24,180 bases of DNA from JBOGEB01 sp050743125 (GCA_050743125.1 JBOGEB010000052.1:1-24180), one strand, 5' to 3'. Counted from the first letter of the stretch, positions 7,921 through 14,965 are shown. Notes: a model not told the origin generated them from the letters alone. Program-made: numbers and translations.

Positions 7921-8036
7921 GCTCGGAGAGCGCACGGGGTTCGATCCCAGACCCCGGTCGGGAGGGAACAGCCGACAGCCAAGGCGCAGACCGCCTTTGG
8001 GCACAGGCGAATTGGCCCAGCCACAGCTCGCGTTCG

Positions 8037-8888
8037 TTACACGTACTCGGCGATCCTGGGAAAGCGTTCCTTCAGGAGCAGGCGGGTGTTGTTCACGATT
8101 GGAAGAATGCTGTCTTCGACGTCGGGCGGCAACGTGAGCGCCCCAGAATCCGCGCGAGGGGACAAGTGGAGCGCTCCGGATTCATCAACGCTGCCGATTG
8201 TGGGGCGTTGTTCCGTTGGGTCAGTGGCCCAGCTCTTTGCGAACACCCCAGTGTCCAGGGATTCTGGCGGCACGCCGAAATAGCCAAGCCTCTCCTGAAG
8301 CTCACTTATTGTCTCTGCGGGAGACGCGCACAGCTTGTCATAGCTGACCGCAACTGTCCTGTCTGTTGGCAGCAGAGGGACGTTCTCGTAGAACACAGTC
8401 CATTTGTGGGCACGATCAGACCAGGTCCGTCCCGCCCACATTTCACCCTTGGCGAAGGCCCGAGCCAAACTCTGCATAACGCCTCTGTAATGACGGACCA
8501 TAACAACGTAAAGAGCATTAGGAAATTGTTCCGCAAGATCCTTTACGATGGTCAGGTTCATCGGCGCCGAATCGCACCAGAAACGAAACGTACCCGGTGG
8601 GGCAAGCGTTTGAGGGAAACTAATGGCATGCTGGCGCAATTCCTCATAATAGCGCTGTACGTAGGGTGACTGAGGTGCTTGCGAGAGCTTGTTCGCCATC
8701 CACATCTGGGGGGCGATGTGGAGGCTTAAGTACAGACCTCCATACTCGCCCAAGTGCAAGACGACGTTGCTCGTCCCGAGGTAGTGGCCCATCAAGGTAG
8801 TGCCAGAACGTGGTGAGCCGCAGACAAACAGTGGGACGAGTTCATCGACGGACTGATCCCTCGACGTCTGGTGTTCCACCTCTTCCAC
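8037..8888 (-). CDS. PAPS-dependent sulfotransferase
   Basis: 283 residues. FVCGSPRSGTTLM (about 21-33) is the 5'-phosphosulfate loop of PAPS-dependent sulfotransferases, and the YVVMVRHYRGVMQSLAR segment (about 127-143) is the 3'-phosphate-binding region with its Arg and Ser. Soluble, with no signal peptide. GTG 8888 and the in-frame GTG 8879 are both possible starts. The gene lies in the precursor array, downstream of precursor 4 and its hairpin, with no operator copy of its own between them, so it is probably served by read-through from operator E. Its upstream sequence keeps a CCGGTGGAGA stretch like the cassette leaders. The most attractive substrate is a Tyr (or hydroxylated) side chain of the modified peptide, but carbohydrate or small-molecule acceptors are equally compatible with the family. 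Confidence 0.87.
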   Translation of the reverse strand: MEEVEHQTSRDQSVDELVPLFVCGSPRSGTTLMGHYLGTSNVVLHLGEYGGLYLSLHIAPQMWMANKLSQAPQSPYVQRYYEELRQHAISFPQTLAPPGTFRFWCDSAPMNLTIVKDLAEQFPNALYVVMVRHYRGVMQSLARAFAKGEMWAGRTWSDRAHKWTVFYENVPLLPTDRTVAVSYDKLCASPAETISELQERLGYFGVPPESLDTGVFAKSWATDPTEQRPTIGSVDESGALHLSPRADSGALTLPPDVEDSILPIVNNTRLLLKERFPRIAEYV

Positions 8889-8953
8889 CTCTTATCTCCA
8901 CCGGTGACCGACGACCAGACTGTCCACGACCGCCACGCCAGACGCGACAGCAA

Positions 8954-9002
8954 AAGGAAGGAAGCAAAGCGACAACTCAAGCTGCAGCTTTGCTTCCCCC
9001 TT
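8954..9002 (-). terminator. Hairpin of cassette E
   Basis: Arms AAGGAAGGAAGCAAAGC and GCTTTGCTTCCCCCTT. Compared with the other cassettes, GGGAGC/GCTCCC has become GGAAGC/GCTTCC: both arms changed together, which supports selection on the RNA structure. It lies between precursor 4 and the sulfotransferase, so it may attenuate rather than end transcription. Confidence 0.65.
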
Positions 9003-9107
9003 CTGAGCCTCGTACTCCAAAGGAAACCACTCAGCTCCCATGCGGAGATCAAGGCCCTGCAGCGCCTTCAAGACATTAGCGTCTGGAAAGCTTCCGTGCT
9101 CCAGCTC

Positions 9108-9284
9108 CTAGTAGTAGCAACTCTGGCAAGAGTAGCAGTAGCACGGGCAGCAGTCGCAGGATGCGCCAAACTCGGTCGATCCGTGGCCCATGCCGATGTG
9201 CTCGACACCATTGGCCAGTCCTGGCGCGCCAACGTCGAGGCTTTCAACCTCCAATGCCTCCAAGTCAAGACGCAGCTTGTCCAC
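9108..9284 (-). CDS. RiPP precursor 4 (cassette E), Cys/Tyr-rich core
   Basis: 58 residues from GTG 9284 with a GAGGTGAT site upstream. The leader VDKLRLDLEALEVESLD has the LEVES form common in actinobacterial azole and lanthipeptide leaders; the junction is GMGHGSTEFGA. The predicted core SCDCCPCYCYSCQSCYY has seven Cys and four Tyr in 17 residues and is the most thiopeptide-like of the four (compare the TbtA core, recalled as beginning SCNCFCYICC). It is too short for many standard gene callers. The sulfotransferase gene follows it in the same direction, and its Tyr residues are plausible sulfation sites. Confidence 0.88.
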   Translation of the reverse strand: MDKLRLDLEALEVESLDVGAPGLANGVEHIGMGHGSTEFGASCDCCPCYCYSCQSCYY

Positions 9285-9445
9285 CGGTAATCACCTCAGC
9301 CTCTCCACCGGTATCAGCTCCTTGCGATGCCGGCATTGTTACCGACATCATTTTTTTATCCCGGCTCTGTGAGGCTACACCATCCCTTTTGGCAAGCCAT
9401 CCCCCTTGCCATACCAATTTGGACCATTCTGCAATGGGCCGATCT

Positions 9446-9460
9446 AGTACTTCAGGTACT
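9446..9460. promoter_or_regulatory. Operator E: AGTACTTCAGGTACT
   Basis: Near-palindrome about 160 bp upstream of precursor 4, with the conserved GCCCAT and GGTATGG blocks at the usual distances. It is the rightmost cassette operator and would drive precursor 4 and perhaps the sulfotransferase. From here to 9651 I see no gene. Confidence 0.72.
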
Positions 9461-9651
9461 GCTTGAGCGCGCACAGACCGGAATCCTTGAAGTCCCTTGT
9501 GTGAAGAAGCCACGCACTATTCTCCGCGGATCCTTCACCGAACCGCCCTGCCTCACAGGGAACTCCCAGGCCGGTTTCGGCCGCCGCCCAAGTACCGGCC
9601 CCAGACTAAAGCGACAGGACGTACAAAACGCCACCGTCCCGAGGAGTGACC

Positions 9652-9747
9652 ATGACACGAACGACGACGAGTCAGCGGCGGTGTCAGGCACCGCCGTCCC
9701 GAGCAGCCCCGTCTGACACCGCCGGTGACGCTTTCCCTCGTATCTGA
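9652..9747 (+). CDS. Possible 31-residue ORF ending in a hairpin
   Basis: ATG 9652 is preceded by GAGGAG at a spacing of 5, the best ribosome site in this gap. The product is Arg/Thr/Pro-rich (begins MTRTTTSQRR) with no recognisable motif. Its stop codon lies in the loop of the 9724-9761 hairpin. It could be a leader peptide or chance. It is the only possible gene on the + strand in this region. Confidence 0.25.
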   Translation: MTRTTTSQRRCQAPPSRAAPSDTAGDAFPRI

Positions 9748-9761
9748 GGGAAAGCGTCACC
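9724..9761. terminator. Strong hairpin, 16-bp perfect stem
   Basis: GGTGACGCTTTCCCTC and its exact complement flank a 6-nt loop. It lies downstream of the P450 gene on the minus strand and could serve as terminator for it, or for a + strand transcript. Confidence 0.75.
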
Positions 9762-9789
9762 CAGGCGCTCCGGCAAGCTGCTGACCGGT

Positions 9790-9817
9790 CAGTTTCCTCC
9801 GTGGACAAAGGAAACTG
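9790..9817. terminator. Second hairpin after the P450 gene
   Basis: CAGTTTCCT pairs with AGGAAACTG over 9 bp. It sits 22 bp past the P450 stop codon, in the position of an intrinsic terminator. Confidence 0.6.
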
Positions 9818-9838
9818 CCAAAGGCGGGGAATCTGCGG

Positions 9839-11104
9839 TCAAGAGGCGACGGGTAGGGATTCCAGGCCGCGCAGTACTGGGTTGGGTCGCCACTGGACGG
9901 TATCCGTGTCCAGACGAAGCGTGGGCAGGCGTTGCACGAGCGCGCCAATGGCGACCTGCCCCTCGAGGCGGGCCAGTGGTGCGCCGAGGCAGAAATGGGG
10001 CCCGGCTCCCAAGCTCAAGTGCCGCGGGTCGGGGCGGGACACATCCAGCCGGTCGGGAGCCACAAAACGCTCCGGATCGCGGTTGGCCGCGCCGATCACG
10101 GGGAACACCGCGTCACCCTCGTCAAGGGTGACTCCGCCGAGCTCGACCGCTTCGGCGGCGATGCGCACCGACGTCCGCTGGACCGGGCTGTCATAGCGCA
10201 GCAGCTCTTCGACCGCGGAGCGGATCAACGTCGGGTGCTCCTGCAGCCGACGCCACTGGGCGGGATGGCGCAACAGCGCCAGCGTGCCGTTGCCGATCAG
10301 GTTGGTGGTCGTCTCGTGACCGGCGACGAGCAACAGGAAACAGGTGCGGAGCAGCTCATCCTCGGTGAGCTGGTCGCCACCCTCCTTCGCTGCCACGAGC
10401 CCGCTGAGCAGGTCGTCGCCTGGCTCAGCCCGTCGGCGCCGGATGAGATCCCGTAGGTACCCCATAAGCTCACCCGTCGCCTGCTCCATGCGCTCAAGGT
10501 CCGCTGCCGTGGGCTGGGATCGCTGTTGGCCAGGTTGAGCAAAAGGCACTTGGGTCCCTTGCCGGATACGGTCGCGCTCGGCGACAGGAACGCCGAGCAG
10601 CTCACAGATGACGGTGATCGGCAGTGGGTAGGCGAGCGCCCCGATCAGGTCGAAGCTGGGCCCTGACGCCGTCGCAGCGTCGAGCAGGTCCGCCACGATC
10701 GCCTCGATCCGCGGGCGCAGGGCCTCCACCCGCCGCGGGAGGAACGCCTTGTTGACCAGCTTGCGCAGGCGGGTGTGGTCAGGCGGGTCGGTGCTCAGCA
10801 TCGAGCTGCCCAACCGCTTCCCCTGGCCGCTCAACCGTTCGCTGATCTGGACGTTCGCATGCCGCCGGAACCACCGCTGTCGGCGTTCAGCGTCGCTCGA
10901 CAGACGCGGGTCACGCAGAGCGGCCTCCACGTCGGTGTAGCGCGTGAGGTACCAGGTCCCCTGCGCGCCACGGTAGACGGGCTGCTCGCGGCGCATCCGC
11001 TCGTACAGCGTGTACGGGTCCTGCACGAACTCCGGTGTCGTCATCATTCGTGAGATCTCGTCAGACCCGGCGTCGATTCGCGTCTGCTGCGTCCCGCTCG
11101 ACAT
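9839..11104 (-). CDS. Cytochrome P450
   Basis: 421 residues, normal length for a soluble actinobacterial P450. The I-helix oxygen motif AGHETT is at 261-266, the ExxR pair at E300/R303 and the heme loop LGAGPHFCLGAPLARLE with Cys372 as ligand. ATG 11104 has AGGAG 5 nt upstream. A copy of the cassette palindrome lies 38 bp upstream of the start, so the gene is probably co-regulated with the precursors and acts as a tailoring enzyme, for instance hydroxylating a core side chain. No ferredoxin gene is seen nearby. The assignment as P450 is certain; substrate and membership of the pathway are inferred. Confidence 0.95.
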   Translation of the reverse strand: MSSGTQQTRIDAGSDEISRMMTTPEFVQDPYTLYERMRREQPVYRGAQGTWYLTRYTDVEAALRDPRLSSDAERRQRWFRRHANVQISERLSGQGKRLGSSMLSTDPPDHTRLRKLVNKAFLPRRVEALRPRIEAIVADLLDAATASGPSFDLIGALAYPLPITVICELLGVPVAERDRIRQGTQVPFAQPGQQRSQPTAADLERMEQATGELMGYLRDLIRRRRAEPGDDLLSGLVAAKEGGDQLTEDELLRTCFLLLVAGHETTTNLIGNGTLALLRHPAQWRRLQEHPTLIRSAVEELLRYDSPVQRTSVRIAAEAVELGGVTLDEGDAVFPVIGAANRDPERFVAPDRLDVSRPDPRHLSLGAGPHFCLGAPLARLEGQVAIGALVQRLPTLRLDTDTVQWRPNPVLRGLESLPVAS

Positions 11105-11141
11105 TCCTGCTCCTCCCCGTGACGATTCCCGGATATCGCTT

Positions 11142-11156
11142 AGTACTTTTGGTACT
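11142..11156. promoter_or_regulatory. Operator F upstream of the P450: AGTACTTTTGGTACT
   Basis: Read on the minus strand this is AGTACCAAAAGTACT, with the same outer arms as the cassette operators but a different centre. Its centre is only 45 bp from the P450 start codon and the cassette promoter block is absent. Either the leader is very short or the site works differently here. Confidence 0.6.
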
Positions 11157-11613
11157 AGAGGTTCAAGATGGTAAGAACCGCCTCGAAGATAGCCCTTGAT
11201 TACGCGGTTCGCTACAGGTGATCGTCAACGTCGCGTGCTGAGCCTGAGAAGGGGTTGGATGGCAGCACCACCGATACCCCGGCCCCCCCGGGGTATCGGT
11301 GGTGCGGTTCGTCGATACCGTGGCAGTGACGGAGAGGTGGTCACCACCAGGTCGACGCGGTGGCCTGCGGCGCCCGAGCGGAGGCACAGCGAGCCGGGTG
11401 GCTGTGCCTCCAACCCCTCCCACAGGGCAGGTCCTCGATGAGCGCCGTGATCCTCGTCATGGGACTGTTCTAGACCGCGACCCTGCAGCCCCGCTCAACG
11501 CACGCTGTGAGTTGGCTGGGAACCGGCGCTAGGGGTCCAAGCGGGACGTCCGTGTGGCCAGGATTCGTCACGCATGCGTGACGAATCCTGGCCACAAGCT
11601 CGACAGGCAGCTG
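11157..11613. other. Gene-free region rich in inverted repeats
   Basis: No frame in this interval looks like protein. It contains three strong dyads: GCACCACCGATACCCCGG with its exact complement and a 5-nt loop (11265-11305), GGAGGCACAGC with its complement and a 10-nt loop (11380-11411), and the long palindrome at 11553-11596. The first two lie between convergent-looking GGGGTTGGA and TCCAACCCC words. Remnants of a non-autonomous element or stacked terminators are both possible. Confidence 0.55.
11553..11596. terminator. 44-bp perfect palindrome after the sensor kinase gene
   Basis: Each half is the exact complement of the other with no loop bases at the CGCATGCG centre. It lies 18 bp past the kinase stop codon. 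As RNA it would fold into a very stable hairpin, so a terminator role is likely, though a zero-loop dyad of this length could also be a protein-binding site. Confidence 0.65.
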
Positions 11614-13137
11614 TCAGCGGGTCCGGCTTGCTCCGTGCAGCGGCAGGAGGACGCGGAACGTCGCGCCGTGCCCCGGGGCGGTGTCGAGCCGCACCTCGCC
11701 GCCGTGCGCCGAGACGATGGCGGACACGATGGACAGCCCGAGGCCAGCGCCGCCACCGCTGCTCCGCTTGCGTGAGGAGTCGGCGCGGTAGAAGCGCTCG
11801 AACACGCGTCGTGCCTGCTCCGCGTCGAGGCCGGGACCCTGGTCGCTCACCTCGAGCACGGCCTGCCCGTCACGTGCCCCGACGCGGACGGTCACCGGCG
11901 TGCGCGGTGGTGTGTGCTGTACGGCGTTCACCACCAGGTTGCCGGCCACCTGCCGGAGACGGGCCTCGTCCCCGAGCAGCCACACCGGCTGGGCCAGACC
12001 GTTCGCGAGCGGTCCAGCCCAGCCGTTGCCGCCCTCCCCAAGCGGCTCGAGCACGATGCGGCGGCGGGCGCTCAGCGCCGATGCGTCGTGGACGGCATCG
12101 AATGCGATGGCCGCGAGGTTCACCCGCTCCTGCTTCAACGGCCGCTGTTGGTCGAGACGCGCGAGCAGCAGCAGGTCGTCGACCAGCCCGCCCATGCGCA
12201 CCGCCTCGTGCTCGATCCGCCGCATGAGACGCGCCACCTCGCCGGGTCCGTTCACCGCGCCCTGCCGGTACAGCTCGGCGAAGCCACGGATCGACGTCAG
12301 CGGCGTCCGCAGCTCATGGCTGGCGTCCGCGACGAAGCGCCGCATCCGCGCCTCGGAGTCGGCCCGCGCCCGAAACGCTGACTCGATCTGGGCGAGCATG
12401 CCGTTCAGCGCCCGGGACAGTCGCCCTACCTCGGTCGACGGCGCGGTGACCGGCACGCGCCGGGACAGGTCACCGGCGGCAATCGCCTCCGCGGTCTCCT
12501 CGATCCGTGCCAAGGGGCGCAAGCTGGTCCGTACCGCGACCAGCCCGAGGACCGCGAAGACGGTGAGAACCGCGGCCCCCACGGCCAGCTGCACGATGAG
12601 CAGGCGCGCGATCGTCGCCTGGACGTCGGCTAGGGGCGCGGCCACCACGAGAGTGAGCGCGCCGAGGGGCCGGACCACCACTCGCCAGTCGGACGCGTCT
12701 CCCCCCACGGTGAACGGCGGCCCCGCGCGGAGGGCAGCCTCGGCCACCGGCAGGCGGGGCAGGCGGGGCGAGTCCTCCTCCTGGCGCAGCGGGTTGCGCA
12801 GTAGCTGGACCGTGGCGCCGTTGGCGTCGAGGTACTCGACGTAGAACGCGCTCGGCAGCGCTGGCCCTCCCCGTAACCGCCCGGGCGGTGGCGCGTTCGG
12901 GAAGGCCATCTCGCCAACGGGGCGGGCAAACATGACCGCCGCTGTCTCCAGCCGCTGGTCGACGCGGTCGAGCAGGTAGCCGCGCAGCCTCTGCGTGGCG
13001 GCCAGACTCGTGCCGGCCAGCGCGGCCGCCAGCAGGACCAGTAAAGACGCGACCAGCCGGGCACGCAGCGAGAGCCGCTCGCCCAGCCGTGGAGGGCGAC
13101 CCTGTGGGCCTGGGGCGGTCCCGGACATCGCGTCCAT
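11614..13137 (-). CDS. Two-component sensor histidine kinase
   Basis: 507 residues. Two transmembrane segments (about 25-47 and 180-203) flank an extracytoplasmic sensor region of about 130 residues. A HAMP domain follows, then HisKA with ADASHELRTPLTS (phospho-His near residue 273), the N box VVNAVQH, the G1 box SDQGPGLD and the G2 box GGGAGLGLSIVSAIV. It starts 9 bp after the stop of the response-regulator gene and forms an operon with it. This is the MprB/TcrY-like architecture common in actinomycetes. What it senses cannot be told from the sequence. It may be part of the neighbouring chromosome rather than of the peptide cluster. Confidence 0.93.
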   Translation of the reverse strand: MDAMSGTAPGPQGRPPRLGERLSLRARLVASLLVLLAAALAGTSLAATQRLRGYLLDRVDQRLETAAVMFARPVGEMAFPNAPPPGRLRGGPALPSAFYVEYLDANGATVQLLRNPLRQEEDSPRLPRLPVAEAALRAGPPFTVGGDASDWRVVVRPLGALTLVVAAPLADVQATIARLLIVQLAVGAAVLTVFAVLGLVAVRTSLRPLARIEETAEAIAAGDLSRRVPVTAPSTEVGRLSRALNGMLAQIESAFRARADSEARMRRFVADASHELRTPLTSIRGFAELYRQGAVNGPGEVARLMRRIEHEAVRMGGLVDDLLLLARLDQQRPLKQERVNLAAIAFDAVHDASALSARRRIVLEPLGEGGNGWAGPLANGLAQPVWLLGDEARLRQVAGNLVVNAVQHTPPRTPVTVRVGARDGQAVLEVSDQGPGLDAEQARRVFERFYRADSSRKRSSGGGAGLGLSIVSAIVSAHGGEVRLDTAPGHGATFRVLLPLHGASRTR

Positions 13138-13146
13138 GCCGTCCCG

Positions 13147-13857
13147 CTAGTCCGGCGGTAGACGCAGCACGTACCCGAACCCGCGGACCGTGTGGATCAG
13201 CCGCGGCTCGACGACGTCGACCTTACGCCGCAGATAGCTGATATAGGACTCGACGATCGCTGACTCCCCGTTGAAGTCGTAGTTCCAGACGTGATCGAGG
13301 ATCTGCGTCCTGGACACCACTCGGCCGGCATTGAGCATGAGGTAACGCAGCAGCTTGAACTCCGTCGGCGACAGGTCGATCAGCTGACCCCCGCGCCGCA
13401 CCTCGTGGCTGTCCTCGTCCAACTCGAGCTCGGCAACCCTCAGGCGACCGTTGTCGTCAGCTGTCCGGCTTGTACGGCGCAGCACCGCCCGGATCCGCGC
13501 TACGACCTCCTCGAGACTGAACGGCTTGGTCACGTAGTCGTCGCCACCCAGGGTGAGGCCAGTGATCTTGTCTTCCGTGGCGTCACGCGCGGTGAGGAAC
13601 ACGACCGGCAGCTCGCGGCCCTCGGCACGCAACCGGCGGACGATGGCGAAGCCATCGACGTCCGGCAGCATCACGTCGAGCACCACCAGGTCGGGCAAAA
13701 ACTCCCGGGCCACCGCAACGGCCTCCAACCCGGTGGCCGCGGCCCGCACCTCGAAGCCCGCGAAACGCAGGCTCGCAGACAGCAGCTCGAGGATGTTCGG
13801 ATCGTCCTCCACGACGAGCAGCCGCGCTTCGGCGGCACTGCTCAAGCGGTCGGCCAC
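13147..13857 (-). CDS. OmpR-family response regulator
   Basis: 236 residues from GTG 13857, chosen because CAGGAGG lies 5 nt upstream; a longer in-frame reading to 13959 adds a tail without family resemblance. Receiver domain with acidic residues E17/D18, phosphoacceptor D61 (LVVLDVMLPD), FLTARD and the conserved KPF lysine. A C-terminal winged-helix trans_reg_C domain follows (LSPTEFKLLRYLM to IHTVRGFGYVLR). Partner of the histidine kinase gene that follows. It would bind direct-repeat sites, so it is a less likely reader of the AGTAC palindromes than the NarL-type regulator at 14232. Confidence 0.95.
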   Translation of the reverse strand: MADRLSSAAEARLLVVEDDPNILELLSASLRFAGFEVRAAATGLEAVAVAREFLPDLVVLDVMLPDVDGFAIVRRLRAEGRELPVVFLTARDATEDKITGLTLGGDDYVTKPFSLEEVVARIRAVLRRTSRTADDNGRLRVAELELDEDSHEVRRGGQLIDLSPTEFKLLRYLMLNAGRVVSRTQILDHVWNYDFNGESAIVESYISYLRRKVDVVEPRLIHTVRGFGYVLRLPPD

Positions 13858-14231
13858 AGCGCCTCCTGACGGGGTCGGTCGGGCCACGATTCGCCTCCCC
13901 AGTATGGCGGCCGAACCTGGGAAGACGCTGGGAGGCGTCTGGACGCCACCTGCACGCACAATGCGGGGTGAATCTCCAGGCTGTCCCAGCCTGGAGGCCG
14001 AACAGACGGCGGCGATCCTCGCTCGCTACGACCGTGACGATGCGCCGGGGTCGTCACTGTTCATCTAAGCCTGGAGCCAAGCGCAGATACGCCATCTGCA
14101 CGATGCCAGCAAACGGGGCTTACCTCTATCGTCTTGGATAGCGATTGCTCGGTCTAGACAAAAGAGACGGAGTAGAAGTGACTAGTGAAGACACAACCTG
14201 ATGGTGCAGAGCAGGGGAGAGGGAGCAGGCG
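13858..14231. promoter_or_regulatory. Divergent intergenic region between two regulator genes
   Basis: This region must hold the promoters of the OmpR-type gene (minus) and the NarL-type gene (plus). The clearest structure is a perfect dyad, CTCCAGGCTG-TCC-CAGCCTGGAG, at 13974-13996, placed as an operator or hairpin about 120 bp upstream of the OmpR-type start. A shorter GACGC-TGGGAG-GCGTC dyad precedes it. No AGTAC palindrome is present, and I see no coding frame. Confidence 0.5.
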
Positions 14232-14876
14232 ATGGAAAGGATGAAGGTTCTTGTGGTGGACCAGCATCCGGTGATGCGTCTGGGCATTGTAACCCTTCTT
14301 CGTCCCGAGAACGACATGCGGACCATTGGCGTGGCAGAAAGCATTGACGGTGCGCTCCTACTTATGGCTAAGGAGCAGCCCGACATCGTGGTACTTGATT
14401 TTATTTTAAGAGGGCCGCAGAGCGGAACAGAGCTCTGTCGACAGATCAAGTCGCGGCCCAACCCGCCTGGCGTCGTGGTCTACACCGTAAACCATGCGGA
14501 AGAGGAGCTGTTCTTGTGTCAGTTGTCAGGTGCGGACAGCTATGTGCACAAGGACGAGGAGCCTGACAGGCTGCTCGAAGCGATACGAGCGACCCACGCA
14601 GGAAAGCGGGTATGGTTCATCGGCGGCGAGGGAACGTCCGACGCCAATCGGCGGGCTGTCTACGAGCAGGCTTGCTTGACGCCTAGGGAACGGCAGATAT
14701 TTGCGCTCATACTGAAACGCCACACCAACGCGCACATTGCAAGGGAGCTGGGAATCAGTCTGCAGACGGTGAAGAACCACTCCTCCAATGTTCTGCGCAA
14801 GCTCGGCGTCAGCCGTCGCACGGACTTGCCCTGGGAGCAGCTGTCGAGCCATTATGGCGATCCGGTCCGCCGTTGA
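14232..14876 (+). CDS. NarL/LuxR-family response regulator
   Basis: 214 residues. The N-terminal receiver has VVDQHP near the start, phosphoacceptor D56 (IVVLDFILRG) and the YVHKDE lysine. The C-terminal LuxR-type HTH spans about 149-199 (LTPRERQIFALIL, then ISLQTVKNHSSNVLRKLGV). The acidic pocket has one D followed by Q rather than the usual DD/ED, so phosphorylation may be altered. No cognate kinase is adjacent. GAGCAGG precedes the ATG. Orphan regulators of this kind often control RiPP clusters. It is the best local candidate to bind the AGTAC-GGTACT palindromes, since this family usually binds short inverted repeats, but that is inference. Confidence 0.92.
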   Translation: MERMKVLVVDQHPVMRLGIVTLLRPENDMRTIGVAESIDGALLLMAKEQPDIVVLDFILRGPQSGTELCRQIKSRPNPPGVVVYTVNHAEEELFLCQLSGADSYVHKDEEPDRLLEAIRATHAGKRVWFIGGEGTSDANRRAVYEQACLTPRERQIFALILKRHTNAHIARELGISLQTVKNHSSNVLRKLGVSRRTDLPWEQLSSHYGDPVRR

Positions 14877-14898
14877 GGAGCTGATGTGACCTGAAGTT

Positions 14899-14908
14899 GT
14901 GACGTCAC
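14899..14908. promoter_or_regulatory. Dyad GTGACGTCAC upstream of the ABC exporter
   Basis: A perfect 10-bp palindrome about 70 bp upstream of the exporter ATG, inside the short gap after the NarL-type gene. It may be an operator. A TGTGTCACA word occurs about 30 bp further on. Confidence 0.35.
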
Positions 14909-14965
14909 GGTCGATCAGGTTTATGAGATAAGCCTCCCTGTGTCACAATCGCATCGCTGACGAGG

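Larger units (their letters stand above)
5113..9460 (-). repeat. Tandem array of five diverged RiPP precursor cassettes
   Basis: The same ordered block recurs five times, reading right to left: palindromic operator, conserved leader of about 150 nt, GTG-started precursor (or remnant), conserved post-gene spacer, GC-rich hairpin. Operators lie at 5584, 6595, 7189, 7906 and 9446. Spacing differs because of insertions: about 412 bp in the second cassette, a 122-bp MITE-like element in the fourth, and a sulfotransferase gene between the fourth and fifth. Cassette order by coordinate: A (5113-5598), B (5841-6609), C (6691-7203), D (7286-7920), E (8954-9460). Between operator A and hairpin B about 170 bp of extra spacer (5599-5780) holds no gene I recognise. 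Confidence 0.9.

Noticed and set aside
7930..7960. tRNA-like T-arm (GGTTCGATCCC)
   Set aside because: No matching acceptor, D or anticodon arms could be laid out on either strand, and the T-stem pairs poorly.
5262..9284. Plain class I lanthipeptide precursors
   Set aside because: A LanB and Cys-rich cores would fit, but the adjacent YcaO and F-protein, the TbtA-like junction and the absence of a LanC in the window favour an azole peptide. Cannot be fully excluded because the left flank is missing.
5113..9460. CRISPR array
   Set aside because: The repeats are long gene cassettes with promoters, coding parts and hairpins, not short repeats with unique spacers; no cas genes are present.
11163..11423. 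86-codon minus-strand frame upstream of the P450
   Set aside because: It consists mostly of translated inverted repeats, with no ribosome site and atypical composition.
13858..13959. N-terminal extension of the OmpR-type regulator
   Set aside because: The GTG at 13857 has an excellent AGGAGG site and gives the normal family length; the extension resembles nothing.
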